NCBI GenBank assembly: GCA_017626435.1
Contig: JAGAIR010000007.1
Span: 186,001 to 250,000, forward strand
Length of the DNA stretch: 64,000 nucleotides
Direction of reading: 5' to 3'
Origin: Lachnospiraceae bacterium
Lineage (GTDB): Bacteria > Bacillota_A > Clostridia > Lachnospirales > Lachnospiraceae
Of the stretch, positions 55,792-64,000 are shown one piece after another; position 1 is the stretch's first letter, and each line of letters opens with the position of its first letter. The notes under the pieces are model-generated. The model saw nothing but the letters and a program-made list of their open reading frames with translations, did not search any database and had not been told where the DNA came from. The translations under genes were made by a program, and so were the position numbers.

Positions 55792-57372
55792 ATGAAAAAA
55801 ACAGGCATAAGGTTAGCAGCGCTTCTTTTGGCTGCAGGACTTCTGACAGGCTGTTGGGCAACAATGGATAATGTAGAGAAAAGAGAAGAGAAGCAGCTAA
55901 GCAAAGCAGATGCAACGGAAGAATCAGAATTAACTGCAACAAAGGACAGGGAAATCAGTGAAGATTTGCTGGAAAAGCAGATTCAGGTGATTTTGGACAA
56001 TGAAACGCTTTGGCGGTATGATTACCGGGAAGAAAATGATGAAGCATATCAGGGAGCAGCGTTTTATAAATATGCAGTCACTGATTTAGATCAAAATGGA
56101 AGGCTTGAAATTCTCAGTGTGATGTATAGTGGGAATGAGCAACATCCTTATCATGATTACTATGAGGTGAATCAGGAAATGGATGGTCTGGATCAGATTA
56201 CCTGCGATGTATCGGATTCCATATGTGAAATGACGGATCTTTACACAGATCAGTGTCCGGTCTATCTTGATGAGAAAAATAATGTGTACCATTATGATAT
56301 ATCACAGACAGATATGGTACTGCAGAAAGGTGTGTTGAAGGCAACCTGTTATAGCTATTGGGATAGTGAATATGTGTATGGTCCAGATGATTATCCGGTG
56401 GAAAGATATAAATTTTATGACGGAAACGAGAAGAGAATATCTCCGGTGGAATGGCTGAAGCTACAGAGAAGTCATTTTGAGGAAATGGAACAGCGGCAGG
56501 CAGTATTTCGTTGGTTTTATACCATAAATGAGAAAGAAGAAACAGAGGAAATTGAAGATATTTTCGAACAACAGAAATTCAGTAAAAAAGCAAAGAAAAA
56601 TCCAATCACCCAGAAAGAATTGTCAAACCGTCTGAGACGCTCCTATGCGCATTTTGGTTTCCGCACAGATTTACTCACAGTATCAAAGCAGTTGGAGCTG
56701 ATCGTACAGCAAGTTCGGCAATGGATGCCATGGCAAAATGGAGACATGGCAGACCTTGAGCCGGATATGTATTCCTTTGTGTTGACCGATCTGGATTCTA
56801 ATGGAAGACTGGAGCTGATCGTCAGTACCACACATGGATCGGGAAATGTTTCGGAAAATGATTACTATGAAGTGAATGAGGCGGGAAATGCTCTTGTGGA
56901 TATTACGCCTGAGGTGAAATACCAGGCGGACTGGAGGTCTGGTTACTCCCTAGATCAGTCTGTTTACTATTATGAAGATTACCATGAGATAAATGAACAT
57001 CATTATATCACGGGAGATACTACATATCATTATATGGTGCAGGATGGTATCTGGGGTGGTGCAGGAAATGGAATGGTAGTGGTACAGGATTTGTACCTGA
57101 AAGATGGGAAAATTACTGTGGAAGATATTGTAAAAAAGAAACTGGTACAGGGGAGAAGCACTTACTATACTGTGGAGGGCGGCGTCCAAAAGAAGATATC
57201 CCGAGTGGAATATCAGAAACGGAAGAAAAAGCATTTTATGGAGTTGTCAGACGTAGTGAGCAGTAAGCAGTGCCGTGTCTTTCATTGGTTTAAACTGAAA
57301 GAGGACATATCAGAGAAAAAGTTACTTGAAAAGCTGGAGACAGCATATATGAATTGGGAGTATGGGAAATAA
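55792..57372 (+). CDS. Lipoprotein with two DLDxNGRLE modules
   Basis: 526 residues. The lipoprotein signal ends LTGC (Cys near 21). Module 1 (about 60-240) has YAVTDLDQNGRLEILSV, DYYEVN and ends near VFRWFYTINEKEETEEIE. Module 2 (about 285-526) has FVLTDLDSNGRLELIVS, DYYEVNEAG, YHYITGDT and ends VFHWFKLKEDISEKKL. The loop D-x-D-x-N-G-R-L-E looks like a calcium-binding turn. There is no second domain, unlike the neighbour 97 bases upstream. I cannot assign a function. Confidence 0.8.
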   Translation: MKKTGIRLAALLLAAGLLTGCWATMDNVEKREEKQLSKADATEESELTATKDREISEDLLEKQIQVILDNETLWRYDYREENDEAYQGAAFYKYAVTDLDQNGRLEILSVMYSGNEQHPYHDYYEVNQEMDGLDQITCDVSDSICEMTDLYTDQCPVYLDEKNNVYHYDISQTDMVLQKGVLKATCYSYWDSEYVYGPDDYPVERYKFYDGNEKRISPVEWLKLQRSHFEEMEQRQAVFRWFYTINEKEETEEIEDIFEQQKFSKKAKKNPITQKELSNRLRRSYAHFGFRTDLLTVSKQLELIVQQVRQWMPWQNGDMADLEPDMYSFVLTDLDSNGRLELIVSTTHGSGNVSENDYYEVNEAGNALVDITPEVKYQADWRSGYSLDQSVYYYEDYHEINEHHYITGDTTYHYMVQDGIWGGAGNGMVVVQDLYLKDGKITVEDIVKKKLVQGRSTYYTVEGGVQKKISRVEYQKRKKKHFMELSDVVSSKQCRVFHWFKLKEDISEKKLLEKLETAYMNWEYGK

Positions 57373-57381
57373 CAGGGTGGA

Positions 57382-57419
57382 ATGAGCCAGTATGTGGTGT
57401 ACTGGCTCATTTATTTTTA
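57382..57419 (+). terminator. Rho-independent terminator after the lipoprotein pair
   Basis: ATGAGCCAGTA (57382-57392) pairs perfectly with TACTGGCTCAT (57400-57410), followed by TTATTTTTA. Confidence 0.85.
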
Positions 57420-57421
57420 AG

Positions 57422-57450
57422 TTGTAATCTAACAGGATAGCATATATAAT
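57422..57450 (+). promoter_or_regulatory. Promoter of the nitrilase-family gene
   Basis: TTGTAA (57422-57427), a 17-base spacer and a perfect TATAAT (57445-57450). Confidence 0.7.
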
Positions 57451-57547
57451 AAAAATAGTATGTTGATATGGAAAAATGAGAATCTATAGTGATAAAATTA
57501 CATGAAAGACTATGCTGTGTTACAGGGAACATAGAGTGGAGGGAACA

Positions 57548-58345
57548 ATGAAAGTAGCATTAGGACAACTGGATATGATTTGGGAAGATAAAGAAGCTAC
57601 TTTAAGGAAAGTGGAAGAAATGATGAAAACAGCTTCTGTTGGCGGAGCAGATATCATTCTGTTTCCTGAAATGACTCTGACCGGATTTTCTATGAATCTG
57701 AGGCAGATAGGAGAAACAGGGGGGAAGTCATGGTCTGTGGAAAAAATGCAGGAGCTGGCAGGAAAGTACAAGCTGGCTGTGGGTTTTGGATGGGCTGCAT
57801 TACCAGAAAGAGGCAAGTCCAAAGGAACAAACCGTTTTACCCTGATCAGTCAGGATGGTGAGGTGCTCGCAGAATATAGTAAGATTCATCCATTTCGGTT
57901 TGGAGGTGAAACCCAGGCGTTTGAGGGAGGCAGTGAAATTATCACTGTACCATTTATGGGACGGAGACTCGGATTGTTTATCTGCTATGATTTACGTTTC
58001 CCAGAGGTATTTCAGATTGCTTCCAGAGAGGCAGATGTTCTTTTGGTGATTGCAAACTGGCCATCTTCCAGACGGGAGCATTGGAAGACATTACTTCAGG
58101 CACGGGCTATTGAAAACCAGTCCTATGTGGTTGGTGTGAACTGTGTCGGCTCCCGGGATGGTCTGGATTATAGTGGAGACAGTATGGCAATTGATGTACT
58201 GGGAAATGTGCTGGGAATATTATCCGGTCAGGAAGGTGTTTTGATCACTCAATTGGAGGACAGGGCATGGAGCCTTCGGGATAAATTTCAGACAAAGCAG
58301 GACCGGCGTGAAGATTTGTATACAGCCGGCTATTCGATAAAATAA
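57548..58345 (+). CDS. Carbon-nitrogen hydrolase (omega-amidase-like)
   Basis: 265 residues of the nitrilase superfamily. The catalytic triad is Glu41 (LFPEMTLTGFS), Lys112 (YSKIHPF) and Cys146 (FICYDLRFPEVF). Other family blocks are NWPSSRREHWKTLLQARAIENQ and GVNCVGSRDGLDYSGDS. This pattern is closest to the omega-amidase/YafV group, which hydrolyses 2-oxoglutaramate-type amides; the substrate is inferred. ATG 57548 follows GGAGGG; the frame is open 12 codons earlier without a site. Confidence 0.9.
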   Translation: MKVALGQLDMIWEDKEATLRKVEEMMKTASVGGADIILFPEMTLTGFSMNLRQIGETGGKSWSVEKMQELAGKYKLAVGFGWAALPERGKSKGTNRFTLISQDGEVLAEYSKIHPFRFGGETQAFEGGSEIITVPFMGRRLGLFICYDLRFPEVFQIASREADVLLVIANWPSSRREHWKTLLQARAIENQSYVVGVNCVGSRDGLDYSGDSMAIDVLGNVLGILSGQEGVLITQLEDRAWSLRDKFQTKQDRREDLYTAGYSIK

Positions 58346-58383
58346 AGAGGCAGAAGGTTGAAAAAATTTGTTTTTACAACCTG

Positions 58384-58409
58384 CAAGTTTTGTGCTGCGC
58401 CAAAACTTG
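58384..58409. repeat. Transcribed palindrome, 9-bp stem and 8-base loop
   Basis: CAAGTTTTG (58384-58392) and CAAAACTTG (58401-58409) around TGCTGCGC, between the amidase gene and the TPR-like gene, with no following T run. Compare 41750-41775 and 49044-49071. Confidence 0.65.
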
Positions 58410-58455
58410 AGCCAAGAGGTATTTCTAAAAAACAGTCGCAGCATGGAGGCTAACA

Positions 58456-60501
58456 ATGAGTAAATACGAGACGACTATAAAAGTTGCACAGATTCAGCGT
58501 CTGGTAGAAGAGAGAAAATATAAAAAGGCAGCAGCTGTACTGGGAACAATGGATGTACGTCAGATTCGTTCCAGAGCAGATCTGCATACATTTGCAGAAG
58601 TTTATATGAAAACAGAGCAGTTTGAAGCAGCAAAGGCGATTTATCTCCGTCTGTACAAAAGAAACCGGACAAGACGGATTTTATACCGTCTGATTTATTT
58701 AGCAATTCGTACCAACGAGCTGGAAGAAGCCGAAAATTTTTATGACGAGTTTTTAAATCTCAGCAATAGCAGCCGGGACAATCTAATTTTACGTTATCGG
58801 CTTGATAAGGCGAAGGGAGTTCCTATCAGCCAGCTGATTGAAACATTGGAAATATTAAAGGATGAAGAATATATTGAGGAATGGGCTTACGAACTGGCAA
58901 AGCTTTATCAGAAAGCTGGAAGAGTGGAGGATTGCCGGCAGGAATGCCAGGATATTAAATTGTGGTTTGGTCAGGGAGAAATCGTAGAAAGAGCGGAACA
59001 GCTGATTGCATATCTGGATGGCGATGAACAGTTATATTATGAAGATAGGGATTATACGGAGAAGAATAGGGAAGAGCCGAATCCAGATGATACAGGTTCC
59101 CTTCCTGACTTAAGCCCGGAAGCACTGAGACGGGAAAAAGAAAGATTAAAGCAAAAGAAAAAGGAAGAGAAAGCAAAGAGAGAGGCTGCCAGGATGGAAG
59201 AAGATCCAGAATGCGGTGATGCAGAAGAGCAGTTTGTAGATGATTACGAAGAGGAACATGACGAGGATGAAGGGGAGATGCTGATGGAGCCTGGCGAGCT
59301 TGCCCAGATGGCAAAGGAAGGTCTTATGAAGCTGTCCGGTTTCTGGAAACGAAGTAATAAACCGTCCTCCAATGAAATGTCAGATAAAGAAGCAGCAAAT
59401 GGAAAGGCTTCAGAGAAAACCATGGCAGGGAAAAAGGCATCTGGAAGTTCTGAAAGTGAAAAAAAGGAAAAGATGCAAAACGATTCTTTGGACAAGCAGG
59501 AGAATCCCGTTAAGGAATCCCAGTCGGGAATGGGGATTACCAAGGATTTGGCAAAAGAGATTGCTGCTATTTTCGAGGCAGAACACAGAGAACAGTTAAA
59601 GGAGAAGGCAGTGGCAGTGACAAAGGAAAAAGCTGCAGCCATAACAGACGAGGTGGCGGAGCTGGCAGGGGAAGTACCCAATATGGCGGTAAATGTAGTA
59701 GACCGCATGTCACAGGCTATGCAGAATAAGACAGCGAAGAAATACATACCATTAGATGTAGAAACGGTTTCCCAGGTACAGCCGGAAGGTATGGAAGAAA
59801 TCGTAGAATCTGAAAATAAAAGGGCAGATGATGCTGAGCCGGAAACGGTAAGAACAAATGGCACAGCAGCTCAAGAGATCTCAAAGGATGATATGACACT
59901 GGAAAACCAACAGAAAGATGAGGATGAGATTACGATGATTGAATTGGATAAGATTATGCCGGAGCCGGATATGCCAGAATTAAAACAGGTGATTCCAGAG
60001 GATAGTCCGGAGCTTGGAAACCAGCCGGAACTGGAGGAACAAGAGCTTCCTACTACCCGCGCCCTGCACCATTCCTTTGATGATATACTGACACTTATTG
60101 CTGGAGAGAGGGAGCCAAAACACTTTGTACTGATGGGAGAGGGAGAGGAAAAAATTCTTGGAATCACAAAGCAAATTGTCCGTGTGATGAACCGGAAAGG
60201 ATTCTTATCTACCAACCAGATTGCACGGATTTATTCAGAACAGTTAAATGAGATGGATTTATTGAGAGTATGTAATCAGATAAAGGGAAGTTGTCTGCTG
60301 ATTGATGGAGCAGCGCAGTTGTTATTTCCGACGATTACGAAGATATTTGCGGTAATGGATGCCTTTCATGGTGATTTTGTAGTAGTTCTGGCTGATGAGG
60401 GGAATACACTGGATGACCTGTTCCGGGTAGCACCTGCTCTGGCGCGCCGTTTTGAGTATGTCATAGATATCGACCAGTATGACGAGACAGACTATCAGTA
60501 G
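58456..60501 (+). CDS. TPR-like protein with C-terminal degenerate AAA+ domain
   Basis: 681 residues, soluble. Residues 1-195 are helical repeats resembling TPRs (VEERKYKKAAAVLGT, FAEVYMKTEQFEAAKAIYLRLY, ELEEAENFYDEFLNL). Residues about 200-530 are charged and low-complexity, with a coiled-coil KEKAVAVTKEKAA stretch. Residues about 531-681 resemble a CbbX/SpoVK AAA+ core without its nucleotide motifs. The Walker A position reads HFVLMGEGEEKI (no GKT), Walker B reads CLLIDGAAQLL (Gly for Glu), and FHGDFVVVLADE and APALARRFEYVI keep the sensor-1 and arginine-finger layout. It is probably a scaffold. Cotranscription with the amidase upstream is possible. The function is unknown. Confidence 0.8.
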   Translation: MSKYETTIKVAQIQRLVEERKYKKAAAVLGTMDVRQIRSRADLHTFAEVYMKTEQFEAAKAIYLRLYKRNRTRRILYRLIYLAIRTNELEEAENFYDEFLNLSNSSRDNLILRYRLDKAKGVPISQLIETLEILKDEEYIEEWAYELAKLYQKAGRVEDCRQECQDIKLWFGQGEIVERAEQLIAYLDGDEQLYYEDRDYTEKNREEPNPDDTGSLPDLSPEALRREKERLKQKKKEEKAKREAARMEEDPECGDAEEQFVDDYEEEHDEDEGEMLMEPGELAQMAKEGLMKLSGFWKRSNKPSSNEMSDKEAANGKASEKTMAGKKASGSSESEKKEKMQNDSLDKQENPVKESQSGMGITKDLAKEIAAIFEAEHREQLKEKAVAVTKEKAAAITDEVAELAGEVPNMAVNVVDRMSQAMQNKTAKKYIPLDVETVSQVQPEGMEEIVESENKRADDAEPETVRTNGTAAQEISKDDMTLENQQKDEDEITMIELDKIMPEPDMPELKQVIPEDSPELGNQPELEEQELPTTRALHHSFDDILTLIAGEREPKHFVLMGEGEEKILGITKQIVRVMNRKGFLSTNQIARIYSEQLNEMDLLRVCNQIKGSCLLIDGAAQLLFPTITKIFAVMDAFHGDFVVVLADEGNTLDDLFRVAPALARRFEYVIDIDQYDETDYQ

Positions 60502-60584
60502 ATGTCCGTAATCCGAAGAGATAAGATTGAATGCACATGGTTTTCCTCTATATTGGAAGTCGATGTTGCAGGAATGGAGGAAAT

Positions 60585-62228
60585 ATGGCAATCGAAGAAA
60601 TTCATGTAATCGGGCATATCAATCCGGATACGGATTCTGTCTGTTCCGCTTTGGCATATGCATCTTTAAAGAGAAAAGTAACTGGTAAAAAATATGTTGC
60701 CAAAAGAGCTGGACAGATCAATTCAGAGACACGTTTTGTCCTTCAGAAATTTGGAGTGGCAGAGCCGGATTATCTCAGTGATGTGCGTACCCAGGTGTTT
60801 GATATTGATGTGGACCAGGTGCCGGGAGTCAGTCAGCATATCTCCTTAAAAAAAGCGTGGGAGCTGATGAAAGAAGGGAGCCTGATGACACTTCCTGTTG
60901 TCAGGGAGGACAAAACCCTGGAAGGATTGATCACCATAGAGGATATTGCAAAATCCTATATGGATGTTTATGACAACCGTATTATTGCTTCTGCAAAAAC
61001 ACCTTTCTGCAATCTGGTGGAGACATTGGAGGGAGAAATGGTAACTGGAAATCCGGATGAGATAATTTCTTCCGGAAAGTGTCTGATTGCAGCAGCTAAT
61101 CCAGATTTGATGGAAAGCTATATTGAGAAAGATGATATCGTTATTCTGGGTAACCGGTATGAATCACAACTTTGTGCCATCGAAATGGATGCAAAATGCA
61201 TTATTGTGTGTGATGGTGCAATGGTTTCTTTTACGATTAAGAAAATGGCAGAGAGCAAGGGGTGTTTTATAATCAAAACACCATATGATACTTATACGGC
61301 GACCCGTCTGGTGAATCAGAGTATGCCAATCCGTTATTTTATGAAATCCCATAATCTGGTTACCTTCCAGCGAAATGATTATATTGATGATATACGGGAA
61401 ACGATGGCAAAGAAGAGATATCGTGATTTTCCGATACTGGATGTCAATGGAGCCTATTATGGGATGATTTCCAGAAGGAGTCTCCTGGGTGCCAGAAAAA
61501 AGAGACTGGTTCTGGTGGATCATAATGAGGCTGCCCAGGCAGTAGACGGATTACAGGAGGCAGAGGTGCTGGAAATCATAGACCATCACCGGCTTGGCAG
61601 TTTGGAAACCATGAATCCGGTATTTTTTCGCAATCAGCCTTTAGGCTGTACTGCAACGATCATCTATCAGATGTATCTGGAAAATGAGGTGCCGATTACA
61701 AAAGAAATTGCTGGTTTACTGTGTTCTGCAATTTTATCGGATACCTTGATATACCGTTCTCCCACCTGTACAAAGACAGACAGGGAGGCTGCTGAGGCAT
61801 TGGCTGAAATAGCAGAAATCCAGGTGGAGGAATATGCCAGAGAGATGTTTGCGGCAGGCAGTAATCTTCAGGCAAAGTCTCCAGAAGAGATTTTTTATCA
61901 GGACTTTAAAAAGTTTGTGATAGGTGATATTTCCTTTGGTGTGGGACAGATTACTTCTATGACACAGGAGGAACTGGATGCCATTAAGGATAAAATGATA
62001 CCATATATGAAAAAAGCGATGGCAGACCATGGCGTACCAATGCTGTTTTTTATGCTGACAAACATTTTACAGGGAAGTACAGAGCTTTTGTATGCAGGTG
62101 CAGGAGCAAAGGAACTGGCACAGAAAGCATTTCGTCTGCCGCCTGGGACAGAACAGATTATATTAAATAACACTGTCTCCCGAAAAAAGCAGATTATTCC
62201 AGCTATGTTGCAGACAATTCAAGAGTGA
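60585..62228 (+). CDS. Manganese-dependent pyrophosphatase with CBS domains
   Basis: 547 residues, a family II (DHH) pyrophosphatase. The N-terminal half-site has GHINPDTDSVCSALAY. A regulatory insert follows with a CBS domain (GSLMTLPVVREDKTLEGLITIEDIAK), a DRTGG-like region and a second CBS domain (YRDFPILDVNGAYYGMISRRSL). The catalytic DHH (EIIDHHRLGS) and C-terminal DHHA2 domain (PPGTEQIILNNTVSRKKQ) close it. It hydrolyses PPi, and the CBS pair binds adenine nucleotides. ATG 60585 follows GGAGG at five bases. It ends at the terminator 62236-62279. Confidence 0.95.
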   Translation: MAIEEIHVIGHINPDTDSVCSALAYASLKRKVTGKKYVAKRAGQINSETRFVLQKFGVAEPDYLSDVRTQVFDIDVDQVPGVSQHISLKKAWELMKEGSLMTLPVVREDKTLEGLITIEDIAKSYMDVYDNRIIASAKTPFCNLVETLEGEMVTGNPDEIISSGKCLIAAANPDLMESYIEKDDIVILGNRYESQLCAIEMDAKCIIVCDGAMVSFTIKKMAESKGCFIIKTPYDTYTATRLVNQSMPIRYFMKSHNLVTFQRNDYIDDIRETMAKKRYRDFPILDVNGAYYGMISRRSLLGARKKRLVLVDHNEAAQAVDGLQEAEVLEIIDHHRLGSLETMNPVFFRNQPLGCTATIIYQMYLENEVPITKEIAGLLCSAILSDTLIYRSPTCTKTDREAAEALAEIAEIQVEEYAREMFAAGSNLQAKSPEEIFYQDFKKFVIGDISFGVGQITSMTQEELDAIKDKMIPYMKKAMADHGVPMLFFMLTNILQGSTELLYAGAGAKELAQKAFRLPPGTEQIILNNTVSRKKQIIPAMLQTIQE

Positions 62229-62235
62229 TAAAGAT

Positions 62236-62279
62236 AAAACCTTAATGTTTCATTTTATAAAGGAAGCATTAAGGTTTTT
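62236..62279 (+). terminator. Rho-independent terminator after the pyrophosphatase
   Basis: AAAACCTTAATG (62236-62247) pairs with CATTAAGGTTTT (62267-62278), continuing into TTTTTC. Confidence 0.88.
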
Positions 62280-62281
62280 CT

Positions 62282-62328
62282 AAGAAAATTGTAAGAAAAA
62301 TTGTCAATATATTCCCTTTACATAAAAT
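62282..62328 (+). promoter_or_regulatory. Promoter region of the 5'-nucleotidase with tandem direct repeat
   Basis: AAGAAAATTGT (62282-62292) is followed directly by AAGAAAAATTGT (62293-62304). TTGTCA (62301-62306), a 16-base spacer and TAAAAT (62323-62328) make a fair promoter. The repeats sit where an activator would bind; a phosphate-response box is possible but unproven. The leader to the GTG start is about 145 bases and holds no clear structure. Confidence 0.5.
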
Positions 62329-62480
62329 ATCCCTTTTGTTAGTATTATATATGTCAGATTTGGAAAAACTAAGAGAAAAAAACAAAAAAATCTCTGCTGA
62401 CAGAATTTTGCCACATACTAATTTTAAAATGTCTTTGGTTAGCAACAAAGATCAGAATGATACAGAAAGGGAGTATTTTT

Positions 62481-64000
62481 GTGAAGAAAGGGAAGTTAAG
62501 AAAAAATATTTTGTGTCTGGGACTGGCTGCTGTTATGTTTGGTATGCAGCTTATGGGGGCGGTTCCTGCACAACGGGCTAGCGCAGATTCTGCGGATACG
62601 GCAGATTTGCGCCTTTTGTTTACTACAGATCTGCATGGACAGCTTACTTCAGTAGACTATACTACAGGAGCGATTGCCAATCAGTTTGGTCTGGCAAAGG
62701 CGGCTACTCTGATTCAGGAGGCAAGAAATGAGAAAGGGGCAGCGAATACCCTCCTCTTTGATTTAGGGGATGTCATGTATGATTATACGACAGATTATAT
62801 TTATGATTATGATGAAAGTGCCATACAACCAATTTACAGTGCTATGGCATCTCTTGGCTATGATGCCATTACTCTGGGAAATCATGATTTTGAATATACG
62901 CTGCCATATATTCAAAACCAGCTGACGGGAAGCGGACTTCTGGACAAGGTAGTCGTATCCAATGTAAAAGATGCCAATACCGGTGCAAGTGTCTGGAATC
63001 AAAATAAAATAATCGAGAAAACCCTGACAACAAAGCAGGGACAGAGCATTACTGTAAAAGTAGGAATTATTGGAGAAACGATACCAACACTTTCCAAGAA
63101 AAGGTGTGATTATACAGGAGTATTGGTAGGAGAAGACATTGTTGCCAATGTGACAAAAGAAACACAGGCGTTGAAATCACAGGGAGCAGATATTGTAGTG
63201 GTTTTGGCTCATTCCGGTGTGGGAGAGGTAACCCCTGCGGCTATGGATGAAAATGTAGCTTATGCTTTGACAAAGATTGATGGTGTAGATGCTGTGTTGA
63301 GTGGACATAAGCATGCATATTTCTGCGCAGATGGTACTACAAAATATGACAGTTATCCTGGAGTGGATACCACTACCGGACTGGTCAATGGTAAAAATCT
63401 GGTTATGGTGGCAAATAGCGGAAAAGGAATTGGTGTTGTAGACCTGACCGTGTCCAATGCCAGTGGGAGCAATCAGATTGTAGGAAGAAAATCTGCCATC
63501 CGTAAAGTAAAAAAGGACACAAAAGCAGATGAAAATATCAATAATAACTTTATGGGAAGCTGGGCAGATACCTTTATTGCTGATAGCAGTGAGATTCTTT
63601 GCGAGATGGATACCAACATTCGTCTGCAGAATTATTTTGGTACCATTGAGGACAGTGGTGCGATTCAGTTGTTGAATGATATTGGAATTTCCTATGGCAT
63701 GCTCTATCAGAATAATGAAAATACCGCCTATCAGGGACTGCCGGTTGTATCCGGTGCAAAATATTTGAAATATGGTTCCGGAAGCGGTGACGATTATCTT
63801 GATATTACGGGTAATTTTACCCGCTCCAACCTGTATCAGCTGATTAATTACCGGACACAGCTGTATCTGTATGAAGTGACAGGAAGCCAGTTGAAAGAGT
63901 GGCTGGAATGGTCAGCAAGTGCTTACGAAACAACCGGAGATAATATCTTAGTGACACCTGCTCCTAATAAACCAACAGTTACTCCGACAGAATCACCAAT
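62481..64000 (+). CDS. Secreted 5'-nucleotidase / cyclic-nucleotide phosphodiesterase (partial)
   Basis: The first 506 residues of a gene cut by the window end. A GTG start behind AAAGGGAG gives a signal peptide (about 1-35, AQRASA). The metallophosphatase domain has LLFTTDLHGQL (Asp50, His52), LLFDLGDV, TLGNHDFE (Asn134, His135), VLAHSGVG and LSGHKHAYF. The C-terminal nucleotide-binding domain includes RSNLYQLINYRTQLYLYEVTG. A Thr/Pro-rich stretch (TPAPNKPTVTPTESP) is beginning at the window edge, an unusual insertion or linker at this point. It releases phosphate from extracellular nucleotides. The competing frame from 62336 is a shadow. Confidence 0.9.
   Translation, partial: MKKGKLRKNILCLGLAAVMFGMQLMGAVPAQRASADSADTADLRLLFTTDLHGQLTSVDYTTGAIANQFGLAKAATLIQEARNEKGAANTLLFDLGDVMYDYTTDYIYDYDESAIQPIYSAMASLGYDAITLGNHDFEYTLPYIQNQLTGSGLLDKVVVSNVKDANTGASVWNQNKIIEKTLTTKQGQSITVKVGIIGETIPTLSKKRCDYTGVLVGEDIVANVTKETQALKSQGADIVVVLAHSGVGEVTPAAMDENVAYALTKIDGVDAVLSGHKHAYFCADGTTKYDSYPGVDTTTGLVNGKNLVMVANSGKGIGVVDLTVSNASGSNQIVGRKSAIRKVKKDTKADENINNNFMGSWADTFIADSSEILCEMDTNIRLQNYFGTIEDSGAIQLLNDIGISYGMLYQNNENTAYQGLPVVSGAKYLKYGSGSGDDYLDITGNFTRSNLYQLINYRTQLYLYEVTGSQLKEWLEWSASAYETTGDNILVTPAPNKPTVTPTESP

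Noticed and set aside
62336..62581. 81-codon plus-strand frame before the nucleotidase
   Set aside because: It overlaps, in another frame, the signal peptide and N-terminus of the clear nucleotidase gene that starts at GTG 62481.
1..64000. Prophage, transposon, integron, CRISPR or restriction system
   Set aside because: No integrase, transposase, capsid, Cas, methylase-nuclease pair or att-like repeats were found; the methylase at 51740 is an rRNA enzyme.

Overview
The window looks like a chromosome segment from a low-to-mid GC Gram-positive anaerobe, most likely Lachnospiraceae (Clostridia). The evidence is T-box leaders on amino-acid operons, strong AGGAGG-type ribosome binding sites, sigma-A promoters, the era-yqzL-recO-glyS order, secreted EF-hand/leucine-rich-repeat proteins, a PreP-type M16 peptidase and a CBS-containing manganese pyrophosphatase. 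I cannot name the genus. I see no rRNA, tRNA, CRISPR array, transposase, prophage or recognisable defence island.

Layout. 1-726: the end of an unidentified gene and a mostly non-coding stretch. 727-5549 (minus): one cell-envelope operon of polyprenyl sugar-phosphate transferase, LCP ligase, sensor kinase and response regulator, read from a clear promoter at 5586-5614. 5873-11828 (plus): htrA, an LTA-synthase-like enzyme, a short-chain dehydrogenase and glpK. 11948-16185: a membrane diguanylate cyclase, then two secreted EF-hand/LRR paralogues of identical length. 16213-18871: Val-type T-box and ilvBN. 18996-25411: Trp-type T-box and trpEGDCBA, with no trpF. 25419-30918: alpha-galactoside module (AraC regulator, Crh-like/EIIA fusion, GPH symporter, GH36). 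31220-36097: cyclic-di-GMP module (GGDEF protein, degenerate EAL protein, intact EAL protein). 36291-38658: class II aldolase and rhamnulokinase-type kinase. 38728-45501: M16C peptidase, era, yqzL, recO, glyS.

45787-64000 is more mixed: a lysine-rich secreted protein, a C39-like anchored peptidase, a beta-lactamase-fold hydrolase, a CmpB-type membrane protein, a transglycosylase without a signal peptide, an HAD phosphatase, a NOL1/NOP2/Sun rRNA methylase, a DUF4867-type protein, two lipoproteins sharing a D-L-D-x-N-G-R-L-E module, a nitrilase-family amidase, a TPR-like protein ending in a degenerate AAA+ domain, the pyrophosphatase, and a secreted 5'-nucleotidase that runs off the window.

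The most unusual items are the Crh-like/EIIA fusion next to a symporter that lacks its own IIA domain, the paired degenerate and intact EAL membrane proteins, the pseudo-AAA+ protein, the polycationic secreted protein, the D-L-D-x-N-G-R-L-E lipoproteins, and a family of transcribed palindromes with a TTTGTG-type arm. I do not see a convincing new multi-gene system. Start codons were chosen by eye from ribosome binding sites and often differ from the longest possible reading frame.
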